DNA from: Ophioderma brevispina
Lineage: Eukaryota > Echinodermata > Ophiuroidea > Amphilepidida > Ophiodermatidae
Direction: 5' to 3'
Assembly (NCBI GenBank): GCA_023653785.1
Contig: JAMKCH010011919.1
Coordinates: 62,001 to 126,000 of the forward strand
Length of the DNA stretch: 64,000 bases
A model generated the notes under the pieces. That model was given only the letters and a program-made list of their open reading frames with translations. It searched no databases and was not told where the DNA came from. Position numbers and translations under genes: made by a program. This document shows positions 50,674 to 61,973 of this stretch, in pieces (the stretch's first letter is position 1; the number at the start of each line of letters is the position of its first letter).

Positions 50674-52346
50674 CTGTGTGTAAAAAAAGCAAGGGAAATA
50701 ATAGGTCTGGCTTCTCTTTCTTGTTTTACTAAGTAAAAAGTATGCTATGGCTATATGCATGGGAAATGACACTTTCAAGTAAAACAGCACATTCATTCAC
50801 CCAGCCGGTGGGGGGGGGGGACCTTGGTATTCTGGTCGGGCAACCTCCTGACTTGCTTGCAACTATGTCAGTTTCACATTGGGGTTTTTTTCAGTCCTAG
50901 ATAGGGTATCAAGGACTTTTGAAATGATGGATTTCTGTGTTTTCATGCTTATTAAACTTCATAATTCCAGGTCCAAATCCCCAGGTCTTTGACAGATCTG
51001 GTCATGCATAGGGTACCATTTTACCCGTTTCTGGTCTCATAGTTTACCTCCCAACATTTGTATGATCAAAAGCATGTGGTTACCAGACTCATGTGCACCC
51101 CCCCCCCAGTTCTGCCACTCTAAGCAACACTCCACATTATGTCTCAACATGTTGTCATTAACGATGTGGAGTTATGCAAAAAACACCATGGAATATCGCT
51201 TGTTTCCCCTGGTACCACCTCAACTTTCTCGATCTCAAAATCCCTCTATGTACGACTATATCCCTGTTGTCCACTATCAACACAACTTGAGAATCCTATA
51301 TAATGCGATGACTTATGTGAAAAAAACTTAAAGATTAGAGATCAAAAATTTTGAAGAAAAGTGCGACTACAATCACTCTTCGAGTCCTGATGAGAAAGGT
51401 TGTTTCTCCGGGAAAAATGATGGATTTTACGTTTGGACAGTTTTTTTGGCATTAATTAACTATTCAAAAGGCAGGTTAATTTATTATCCAAGGAACAGTA
51501 TCAACTCATTCTGAATGCTTTTGATATTTCGTTCGTCTTGTGCAGTCTGCAAAGTTGGCTCTTTGAAAATGGCCTGCTCATGCTGGTAAACAGGGGAACG
51601 GTATGCCATGTGTTTGGCATAACTCCACATCCATTAAGTGACAAACATGTTAAAGACATATGTGGAGCTTATTGCCTTAGCCAAGAACACAACCCCCCCC
51701 CCCCCCCCCCATAGAAATCATTACTAATTTCAGATTCTGAGAAATGTTATTTTCAAAGTAATCAAAATAAAGAATTGCCCAAATTAATCTATCTGGATGA
51801 ATGACACCATTATATTATACGATAACAAAAAGTTGTTCACAAACAACAAAATTCTTTAGTTACGAATCCCTAAATTGATAACAGGAAAATTATACGGAGC
51901 ATCCACGACAGAGGACCACCACCGTATTCCAACGGGGAATTTGCGGCCACTGTCACCGCAATGTGGGCGGGGTAATAATCTTAGACCAGCCCACTTTTGC
52001 CATGCAGTGAGTGTATGGATCTGCTGAGGGCAGATTCAGAAACAATCACCTTTTTCACCCTAATCCCCCATGCATGACCGACGCTCAAATTACCATTCTT
52101 GATGCCGCACCAACAACTCAAACTCGAGGGTGGCAGAATATGTTTATTATTACACGGCCATGTCTATCTTTAATCTATTCCTATTGCTTGCATTATTTAG
52201 GCTATTTTTCTTCCGCAACTGAAAAAAACTGGTTGGTTAGATATTGAATGTTCATACTAGATGAAATGTAAAAAAAAAAAAAAAAGGCTATTTTAGTATT
52301 TATAAACCCATCCAGTCATAATTTGTATTGATCAATTCGTCCTTAC
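50674..52346 (-). other. Groucho intron between exons 2 and 3, nothing further seen
   Basis: Contains G and C homopolymers (G11 near 50811, C18 near 51693) and otherwise unique sequence. No element ends or coding similarity recognised. Confidence 0.6.
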
Positions 52347-52451
52347 CTGTGATATGTTTTGCGCTTGGATAACATAACTTCTTCCTTGATGATGCGGTCA
52401 CACGATTCAGCCACGGTAAATTTAAACGGCGTGCCCAGCTGATTGGGGTGC
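52347..52451 (-). CDS. gro: Groucho exon 2 (start of Q domain), frame disrupted in this sequence
   Basis: Acceptor TTAG at 52452-52455 and donor GTAAGG at 52341-52346 enclose 105 nt. The exon carries FKFTVAESCDRI and ends TAT CAC AG, joining exon 3 to restore YHS. Entered in phase 0 from exon 1 it reads APQSAGHAV and stops at TAA. Removing one base in GGGCACGCC would give the expected GQPFKF. Further on, an extra ATC and a stretch reading IKEEVMLSKRKTYH stand where family members read KEEFNFLQAQYH, a net six extra bases. Total excess over the phase-compatible 98 nt is seven. An unpolished assembly error is the likeliest cause; a real null or divergent haplotype is possible. Confidence 0.85.
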
Positions 52452-52901
52452 CTAATAGCACGAAAAACAAGGAAATTTATGCTGAATACTATATAGGCCT
52501 ATACCTAACTTCTGACACATGTTGTTTAATACGAGTGACATATCCATTGGGAAATCGAAACGAACCTCCGTCTAAGCCCGTCTTGAAACCGATGGTTCCC
52601 GGACTTTTGTTTCCAAATGAAGTCTTATCTAAAAAATATCACCATAATCAAACACATCAGGAACTAATCAGATTTCAAGAACGAAAATTTAGTGCATTAT
52701 AATAATAATATATATCCGTGAGAGGCAACGATACGATAGGGTGGCGCTAGGTCAACAACAAAGAAACACATGGCTGTGTCAACGGTGTGAATGCCCGGCC
52801 ATATCGACTGCTGAACAAATCATGTGATACTGGCGATGTATCGCTCACATAATTTTCTTAAAATCGGTACAAAAACAACGTATTTGTCTGAAATAACTCA
52901 C

Positions 52902-52925
52902 CGGGTGTCGACTTTGTGGATACAT
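52902..52925 (-). CDS. gro: Groucho exon 1 (start codon; MYPQSRHP)
   Basis: First coding exon, 24 nt, giving MYPQSRHP, the typical Groucho/TLE N-terminus. The ATG is the complement of 52923-52925 and has A at -3 (AAAACATG). The exon ends CACCCG followed by GTGAGT (complement of 52896-52901), a good donor in phase 0. In vertebrate TLE genes the first coding exon also ends at about the RHP position (family knowledge). A 5' UTR continues to the right towards the promoter candidate; its extent is not visible. Confidence 0.9.
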
Positions 52926-53150
52926 GTTTTAGATGAGGAATAAAATCCGTGGTAAATGTTAAAATGTCCGACGCCGGCCGGATATAGTCCACGGCGTCCG
53001 TCGGGGAAACACAACGAAGCTATATAACAACGCCGTTTGAATAGTGTACGATCCGAACAGCACACACAATACTGCTGCTACTCTCAGTATTGTCAAACCG
53101 CCATACACAAAAAAATTACAATCCTAGAAAATCCGATGTAAACAATCTAG
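52926..53150 (-). promoter_or_regulatory. Candidate Groucho promoter and 5' UTR
   Basis: Directly upstream of the start codon the sequence becomes CpG-rich (GCCGGCCG, ACGGCGTCCGTCGG at about 52970-53005). A TATA-like TTATATAG reads on the minus strand at 53020-53027, about 95 bp upstream of the ATG, which would place transcription start near 52990. An additional non-coding first exon further right cannot be excluded. Inference from composition, position and one motif. Confidence 0.45.
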
Positions 53151-56039
53151 TTCAAGCTGCAACATATTATAAATCCACGATATATGTCCTCTTTTTGTGG
53201 GAATCTTGAAGTCGTGAGAAATATTATTCAACAAAACGATCGTGAAGATGCTAGGATTTTCAAAACTTGTCCCATTTCAGAACAAGCTGCAAGTATACCA
53301 CACCACATACGTAAACGATTCTATACAGCAAAGCATACACAAAGACACAGTCCAAATGACATTAACCATATAAGGAAAGTAATTGATTGGCCGTATCACC
53401 GACAAGCAATCAAACGTGTCCATTAGGAAGCGAGCATACTTCACGTGCTGCTAATCTATGCGGCTGTTTACCCAATCAGTGTATCGCAGCTGGATATGCC
53501 ACGCCTCTGTAGGTGACTGCGGTTTGCAATTTACACAGCATGCGTGCTGTTGACAATTGAAGAAAAGCCCCTCCTACCACTTATCTATGGAATGCGGGCA
53601 TTGCGTTTCAAGCTGAGGCCGTTTTAGTCAGCTGAAAACTTGTCCCTGTGGGATTACGAACTGCGCACAAAGAAAGGAAAATTATCAGGTTACCCAAGGG
53701 GGAGGCTGCCGCTACGGGAATAGCGCGGCCATTGGAAAGCTTCCTGGGGCCAATATCGCAAACTCAGTTTCCTCATTTATTAAAATAAACATCTGCGATA
53801 CATTGTACCATCTATCCATAAACATTGGTGGGCGCTGCCCGGGAAGTTTGCGAAGAAAACAAGTCAATCAAATTTTCTGTTTGCGAATTGAAATTCGACA
53901 GAAGGATCGGTTGGCCTCGGTCAGCTCAACAACAAGGTGTTTTGTGCATGTCACATCTTGATGGTGAAATTGCAAATGACTTTCGCCTCCAAACATCTTC
54001 TGGTAATTTATCGTGCCTCGATATATGTCCATTCCATACAAGCTTTGTCTAGTCATTTTCGGTCTCATTATCAGGGAAGCTCTCAGCCATCATCAGTGAT
54101 GACAGATGAGAATAGACCTCCTTCACTTTTACTTTCTCGCGGTTCATGATGGGAAATCCAAGTTCTGGGGATAATTTGGTCCGTTTTCCGGCCAATTCTA
54201 TGACTCTACCTTGGTGTTAATTGGGTAAATCATAACAATTTGTGGCACAGACTTCGCTCCGGACATAACGACTGCGCCGGGTATTAACCAAAAATCTGTA
54301 TTCCATAGGCTGTAATTCAGTATGCGTCAGGGCTGGGGCAAAAGGTGAATCAAAAAGTGGAGAAAATGCAGAAGAAATTGAAATGCTAACCTATTTATTG
54401 TGACAGTATGTTTTCAATTCTGTTGAGAAACTTCAGTATGGGAACGAAAACATACCCGAACAGGAGTTTGTGTAATCATCACAACCCCACGAATGCCACA
54501 GATGTAAAAATAAATCATTGGCGCTAACCAAATGCCTTGTCTAATAACAAAGGAGCATTTTCCAACCATGGAACGTGAACTGCTAAATAAACCCAAACCA
54601 ACGCTAAGTATTGGCATTAAAACTGCAAGGTCACCGCAGCGCGCAGCTACAGCATGTACACGTATGCAGTGGCTTTCCAGACAACTGGGCGATGGCAGTT
54701 ATCAGTGAACGCAATCTCATTGGTCGAGAAGTGCCGCATATAATTTGTAGCACGTGCAGCATGGGCTGTTTTGTGTAGACTACTCTAAATTGCGTGACGA
54801 ATTGAAGAATGCTTTCCCCAACATGCCCAACTCGTTGCTAATCGGCATCTTGTATTACTGCACTGATGTAATTATGCATTTTAATTAAATACCTCGAAAA
54901 AATTAAATAACATTAAATCTTCAAACATGAAATGTCAACAAATCTGACGCTTGGGTACATGAATTCTGGAATAGTGTTTATTCTACGACTAATATTCGAA
55001 TGCAAAGTGCACATTTTAGTAATTATGAACTAGTAATATATCTGCAATATTACAGGCACGAAAGCGAAGGTTGCTTCAACGATCATGAAAGGAAAGGGGG
55101 AAAGAAGAAATATAGAAATGTCGGGAACGACTATAGGAACTAACTTGAACATCCTTATGTAGTAAATAATACTTTGTTATAACATACCTTAATCCTTAAT
55201 AAGAAGAGTATATTCCCATATGTACACAATGGAAGCGTGTACACGTCTCCACCAAAAAGTGGAAATGACACACGTTTAATGTACGCAGCAATCTTCAATA
55301 GTGAAGAAGGTTCTGCATGGTTCCATCTAACCTTTTAAATAAACAGTTGCTTGCACCTGTTTTAGAAGGGAACATTTTCCCGACATCATCTGAACCGCAG
55401 ACCAGAGAAAAATGTGTGTCCCAAATCTGATTGCAGATTTGATTCTAGGAAAATATATTTTTGTATGTTTTCTTTCCCGTAAGCGGACAGGAAATTACAC
55501 ACGTTGGTCTGTGGGGCACTATGATCTGAACAGTTGCTCTACCTCAAAAACACACCATCAGAATTTTTGAAATAACCTTTTCTTGAGGATCTAATGAACC
55601 ATAATAAAAACAAAGGCGCTAAGAATCACGAAATGCACCTGGACTTGTCCTACCTCTGGAAACCAGATTTCACAATGAAAATGTGTTTAAGTTATGAACC
55701 AGTAAGGCTAAACCAATTGGTCCCCGAGGTTGGGGTGAGTGACATTCATCAGTGAGTTTTATTTTATGATTCCATGTATTTGTCAATAGAGTTTGTGCAA
55801 CTATTGTCCTATTAACAATGCACATCATTTGCATACATCTGCAATTAAACAAAATCAGCTATAAGTCATAAGCAGGTGTGTGTTGGAAAATACAGTTTTA
55901 GTGGTACCAAAACCTCACATTATTGGGGGATGGGGAGTTGAGGCTGCAACCCCTCTAATATCGTATGCATTAAAAAATGAGCACCGTCATTATCAACTCC
56001 TACAAAGCAGCTAAAGGCGAGTGCATCTTCATCACTATT
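53151..56039. other. 5' flank of Groucho, no gene recognised
   Basis: Mixed-composition sequence right of the promoter. A plus-strand frame at 53184-53426 (80 codons) and a minus frame at 54414-54617 have no recognisable domain. GTGATGACAGATGAGAAT at about 54093 is the exact complement of 18 bases near 5122. Upstream non-coding exons or enhancers may lie here but cannot be shown. Confidence 0.45.
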
Positions 56040-58970
56040 CACAATCACTGCCAAATCATCATGCCATATCATATGTCATGGTGATATGGTCACCATTATG
56101 ATGAACCATTATACTCATGATAATCATATTCATATCAGGATCAATATTTATCATTGGTTATCATGATTGCCATGTCCCCCCCCCCCCATCATTCTACTCA
56201 TATAACTTGCGGACAAATCAGACTTTGGAATTAAGCTTGCCATAACCAAATATATTATAATTGGACAAGTACCTTTCCAATGTGGCGGTGACAATCCAGT
56301 GGCATTGTTTATGAAAGCCCAGGCGTTTTGTTGTTCAGCGTTGGAGTGTTAGGCTGATAATTACACTCGGACTTTTTTCCCCCTCTTTCCTTGTTAATAA
56401 AATATGAAACAACTGGAACGGCTATGTGTCAATACTCTGCTCAACTTTTATTATACAAATTTTTGAATTGGAGAATCAGATTTATATAATCCAAATTACG
56501 CCCAATCCATACAACTTAGGAGGAATTATCCATCATACTGACTATTGCACATCATATATCCTCTTTTGCGGCAGTTTTGTGCCTCCCTGACGCGTTAACG
56601 GAGGGGAAAGGTATTAAACATGGCCCGTTACCCCGGAGGGGAGCTGATCCAGCGCGAAGAGACATAACTTTCATGCACTGCTAGCTACCGGCGAAACGGC
56701 TGTAATAATTGTAGGTGCTGGCCGCCGGCTAAATCAATCCAATATTGTACGGCAAGTGAGTTTTCCCCCGATTGACGGTTTGCCAGGGCCCGCCGCCACC
56801 GTATAGGTTCTATATAATAACTGATCGAAATGCTGCCACTGCTTTGTTCTCGAAGTCCTCTGCTGGAAGTAAATTTTGTTTTTCGGTGATGGTTGCGACA
56901 TACACGAATATTTTGCGTAGGCCTTTGAACGTGACTGGGACTCGGGAACACTTTCAATCAGAACCCTCATACCACATTTTTGTTTCATACCTTTTGGCTG
57001 AGGATATGTGAAGCCAGAAATGTTGTTTATCCTTTTACATAGTATTACCTCTAAATATTCCAGCGTGAACCGAGCCCCGGGTCCGGAATTTGTCCATACC
57101 ATACCATATGACTTTGTTACAAATTTTTCAGTGAAAGCACCAGAAATGATTTGTTGGGGTGTGAATGAGGGACTCACTCTCAGGGGGACAAGATCATGAA
57201 ATTCATGGAAATTTGGGAATTTGGACTGCTAAAGCTAATGTAACAGCCTACAAGTCTTGAGGGACAAATATGTGCGGACCAACGCTCTAAGTGCAGGGAC
57301 AAACTTACTCTTCCGCCTATTCCCCACTCCCTCCAAGATGCCAGGAAGGAGATGATGAAGAAAGCAGTGTTCACAAAGAGCAATAAAGGGAAAAGGATTG
57401 GTTGGTGTTTTTCAAAGGTCGCAGTTTACTTTCAACAAGGGCCCGTGTTTTTATGGTTCCTACCTTCTGCTGAAACCCTGGAAGTAAAGCTGAGACAACA
57501 AGACTGTTTGAATGAATTTCCAATGCTAACATGTATTATAGCAATTAGAACATTATAAAGTTATAAATTACGTAAAATCACAAGAAACTTAGCACTTCTA
57601 TTCCACGTTATTTTAATTTTTAAAAGTTTTTGGTATAAAATTGGATTGGATTTTCAATGGAAACTTTGTTGATATCAGGATAGCCGAACTGGCCCAACAG
57701 GTTTTTGAACCGTCTCAGTAATGAGCTAACTCCTGAACCAGCCCCCAAATTACACCAACTAAAAATCTCATGAAGCTTGAACACTCCTAAAAAAGAATCG
57801 GTATTAATAAAACTCCACTTGAGATGAACTTTAATTTTTTATTTTTTTCCAAAAAAATTAATCTTTGATTGTATAGTTTTTTTGGACAGTATGTATGCAC
57901 AATCACTGCCAATATCATCATGCATATCATATTGGTCGATGGTGATTATGGTCACCATTATGATGAACATGATAATCGTGATAATCATATTCATATCATG
58001 GATTCAATTATCAGGTTATCATGATTGCCATGGTCATAATTGCTACTCATATAAAATTGCGGACACATCAGGACTTTGGAAGTAAGCGTGCCAAACAAAT
58101 ATATTATAATTGGACAAGGTACCTTCAATGGTGCGGGGAAAATCCAGTGGCATTGTTTATGAAAGCCCAGGGTGTGTTGTCAGCGTGGAGTGTTAGGTGA
58201 TAATTACACTAGGATTTTTCCCCTCTTTCCTGTTATAAAATAGGAACAAATAGAACGGCTATGTGTCAAGGACTCTGTCTATTATAATAAAGGTTAATTT
58301 GAGAATCAGATGTCTTAATCCCAAATTAGCCCAATCCAATACAACATTAGGAGGAATTATCCATCATACGGAGAGTTCAACATCATAGATCCTCTTTTTG
58401 CGGCAGGTGTGCCTCACGAGCGGTTAACGGAAGGGGAAAGGTATTAAAACAGGGCCTGTACCCCGGGAGGGACTGATCCAGCGCTGGAAGAGACATAACT
58501 TCATGCACTGCTAGCTACCGGCGAAAGACGAAACGGCTGTAATAAGGTAGGTGCTTGGCCGCCGGCTACAATCAATCCAATATTGTACGCAAAGTGAGTT
58601 TCCCCCGATGACGGTTTGCCAGGCCCCCGCCACCGTATAGGTTCTATATAAATACAGATCGAATGCTGCATGATTTTTCTCGAAGGTCCTCTGGCTGGAA
58701 GTAAATGTGTTTTTCGGGGTTGGTTGCGACATACACGAATATTTTTGCGTAGCCTTTGAACGTGACGGGACTCGGGAACATTTTCAATCAGACCTCATAC
58801 ACACATTTTTGCTTCAGTACCTTTTTGGATGCGGATATGTGAAGCCAGAAATTTGGGTATCAATTTTTACATAGTATTACCTCTAAATAGTCAGCGTGAC
58901 CGAGCCCCGGGTCCGGGTTTGTCATACCATACCATATATGACGTTGTTACAAATTTAGTTGTTGACATAA
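56040..58970. repeat. Imperfect 1.1-kb duplication (56.04-57.12 and 57.89-58.97 kb)
   Basis: From CAATCACTGCCAA to GTTACAAATTT the two segments run in parallel, same orientation, about 770 unrelated bases apart. They share GGACAAGTACC/GGACAAGGTACC, ATTATCCATCATAC, ATGCACTGCTAGCTACCGGC, CACCGTATAGGTTCTATATA and CCGAGCCCCGGGTCCGG. Differences are dominated by one- to few-base insertions and deletions, many in homopolymers, which destroy any shared reading frame. This spectrum fits unpolished long-read sequence or two haplotypes placed in series better than an old duplication. Confidence 0.85.
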
Positions 58971-60124
58971 GCGTCATATACGTCATGTGAGCAAATAACA
59001 TGTATAAAACATGAAATAATTTGTGACCACGCATTATCAAAAATGTTTTAATGTCGACTCTGATGAAATATCAAACTATGTTTACGTGGGCTCGTGTATA
59101 ATGTATCACTAAGAATAATTGTAAGTCGTACATCATGTGCAACTATCACCATAGTGTGTGATAGCCTTTTAGGTGTAAACACGTACTGATTTATTGCGTA
59201 CTAATTTGGTGGTTTGGGTTAGCGATGTGTATATAACTCTATCATTAAGTAAGGGGACTTCATCATTCATGTGTAACCAGCATACCCCATTGACATGTTT
59301 CTATGAACTCAAGGAAACAATCCAAAGAATGGTAAAACTTATCGTATGTATTATTTATTGATTGATTATGCAACTTTTTTTTCTAGTACGCGTAAAGAGC
59401 GCGGCAAAATGACAAGTTGTTTTACCAATATGATATACAAGCCTTTTGAGGCCACGGAAAGTAGGTCTCATGTACTTGGCATGTATGTATCTTTCTATAT
59501 ACTTATAGTTTTGGTGTCAATGAAAAAAAGAAAACCTTCTATAGTCTTTGTCATTATTCTTTTTTTTTTTTTAAGGCAACGCCACTTTCCACAGAAGTTG
59601 GTGCGTCTTTAACGATAATTCATTCAGATAGCATCGTGAATGAACTGAGTAAATCTACCTTCTGTCAATGTCTATACTCTGGAAACTGACCTACCTATCT
59701 AAGGCTCTGATAGTGCTTTGAGTGAAGCAGATCTACCTCTGATAACACCATGGATGAAGCAGAATTATATACCACCGATGGTACTGTTAATGAAATGGGT
59801 CTACCTCTGATAACAATATATATGAAGTAGGCCTACCTCCGATAGTGTGGACGAAGCACGTCTAAGGCTCTGATAGTGTTTTGAGTGAAGCAGACCTACC
59901 TCATGGTACAGTGGACGAAGCACGTCTACCTCTGATGGAGCCGTGGATGAAGTATGTTTACCTCAAACAACAATGTATGGAGTAGATCAACGTCTTGCAG
60001 CACTTTGCATGAAGAAGACCGACTTCTGATAACACTGTGGATGAAGTAAGTAATTCAAACCTACCTCTGAGAGCACTGTGGATGAATTAGATAATTATAC
60101 TTATAATACTTAATAGCACCATGG

Positions 60125-60440
60125 ATAGATAAAGGGGCGGACCTGTATACACGGGAACGGAGAGCCCAACTCTCTTCCGAAGCGATTGGGCCAGACTCCA
60201 GCGCTCCACCAGTAATGTTACTGTAGGGGGATTGGTACACCTCCTCCACAGGGAGTCTGTTACCTTCCCAGCATTGCCATACTGATACCCAATTATACAC
60301 CTGGGTAGAGAGGATTAGCCTACTTGAGGGAAAGCACCTTATTCAAGGGGCACAACACGTTGGCCACAGCGGGGCAAAACCTTTATTTTTGTGTGTCAGT
60401 CCGGCGCTCAATCCACTGGACCACACGTGCCCTTGCCAGC
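60125..60440 (-). mobile_element. tRNA-derived SINE
   Basis: On the minus strand it starts AAGGGCACGTGTGGTCCAGTG with A box TGGTCCAGTGG (60413-60423), then GATTGAGCGCCGGACT. A weak B box GGTTTTGCCCC lies at 60371-60381. The body reads CCCTTGAATAAGGTGCTTT, CCTCTCTACCCAGGTGTATA, ATTGGGTATCAG and GCTGGGAAGGTAAC, a central domain I know from SINEs of marine deuterostomes. It interrupts the minisatellite. Confidence 0.75.
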
Positions 60441-61616
60441 ACCATCATGACCATGGACATGATAGACGAAGCAGATCTATTTCTGATATCATAATGAAAC
60501 AAACACATCTGATAGCACTGTGGGTGATATGGGGCGACCTCTGACTGCACTATGGATGAAGTAGATCTACTTCTGATGGCACTTTGAATAAAGTAGACCA
60601 ACCTCTGATAACACTGGATGAAATGGAGCTAGTGCTCGAGAGCACCAAGGATGTTCAGCAATTCTCTGGTGGAGCTGTTTACCTCATATATACCTCAATA
60701 TATGAAATACACCTCGCAGCACATAGCATGAAGAAGACCGACTTCTGATAAGACTATGGATGAAGTAAACTTACCTTCGAGAGCACTGTAGATGAAGTAG
60801 ATCTACTTCTGATTGCACTATGAATGAAGTAGATCTACTTCTGATAGCACCATGAATGAAATAGATACACCTCTGAGAGCACTATGGATGAAATGGGTCT
60901 ACCTATGATTGCACTATGGAAGTAGATCTACCTCTGATGGCACTTTAAATAAAGTAGATCGACCTCTGATAGCACTGTGGATGTGGATGAAACGGAAGGA
61001 TCTACTTTGATAGCGCTATGGACGACGCAGTTCTATCTCTCATAACGCTGCGGATGAAGTGGGATCTACTTCTGATAACACTATGGAGGAGTAGATCTAC
61101 ATCTAGCACCGTGGTTGATGATACCTCTGATAACACCGTGGATGGATCTACCTCTGGTAGTGCTATGGATGAAGTAGATCTACCTCCGATGGTAAGTTGG
61201 GTTAAGTAGATCTACCTCTGATAGCGCTATGGATAAATTAGATCTACCCCTGATAGGCTTGCGAATAAATTGGATCTACCTCTGAAAGCAATGTGAATGA
61301 AGTATACCTAACAGCTCTGATACCACCTGATGAAATAGTCTTCCTCTGACATGTCTGATGATAGCACTGTGGGCAACAAAGAAGGCCTCCTGCAGATAAA
61401 GTGGATCTGGTGCACTTTGGTCCGTGGATAAAGTAGACCTACATCTGATAGCACTGTGGATGAAGTAGAAAATAGGTCTACTGTTGATGGGCGTGGAATG
61501 CAGATGAAGTTGATCTACATCTTCAGCATGTTCAGTGTAGATTTACCTGTGATCTCACTGCATGTGAATGAAATAGATCTACCTCGAACAGCAGTGTTGA
61601 GGATCCGAGGATATGA

Positions 61617-61973
61617 CAAGCTGATTGAACCACACAACCCCGATAAACTATAGTTATCTAGGTAAGCAGTTTTGCTCTTGATAAACATAGTTTTTCTCTT
61701 GAAAAACAAAAGTTTTTCATTTAATGAACTTGGTTTTCAGAAAAAACTTAGTTTTATCAAGAGAAAAACTATGTTTATCTAGACAAACTTAGTTTATCAA
61801 ATAGAAATCTATGTTTATCTAGATCAACTTTATCATAAGTTTTTCTCTTGATAAACTAAGTTTTTTTTCTAAATAAACATACTTTTTCTCTCTTGATAAA
61901 GTTTTTCTAGATAAACAGTTTTTCTCTAGATAAACTGTGCTTTTCTAGACAAGGTTGTGGTTCAATCAGCTTG
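61617..61973. mobile_element. TIR element filled with AGTTTATC palindromes
   Basis: Ends CAAGCTGATTGAACCACA and, inverted, the same 18 bases, followed by (CA)ACC. The interior consists of many direct and inverted copies of GATAAACATAGTTTTTCTCTT and CTAGATAAAC. No coding capacity and no clear target duplication. Inserted within the minisatellite. Confidence 0.75.

Larger units (their letters stand above)
1529..52925 (-). other. gro: Groucho/TLE co-repressor gene, 5' and central part (13 coding exons; WD40 end outside the window)
   Basis: Spliced gene read on the minus strand. Groucho/TLE proteins bind DNA-bound repressors (Hairy/Hes, Runx, TCF/LEF, engrailed-type factors), tetramerise and recruit histone deacetylases in the nucleus. 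Seen here: thirteen exons with GT-AG borders whose phases join, coding for [67 protein letters not shown], a Pro/His-rich GP segment, DSDGDKSDDNLVVDVSNE and Ser/Pro-rich SP segments, in the family's usual order. About 365 codons lie in the window; family members are usually around 700-770 residues, so the WD40 propeller should lie left of position 1. Exon 2 as given breaks the frame. One gene covering the Q to SP domains matches a single invertebrate Groucho; which vertebrate TLE paralogue it resembles most was not tested. Confidence 0.95.

Noticed and set aside
53184..53426. 80-codon plus-strand frame next to the Groucho promoter, possible divergent gene
   Set aside because: No recognisable domain, no clear Kozak or splice support. 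Could be a small exon but cannot be supported.
56734..57177. 147-codon minus-strand frame near a GC-rich, TATA-like stretch
   Set aside because: The duplicate at 57.9-59.0 kb breaks the frame many times, and the sequence has no known domain.
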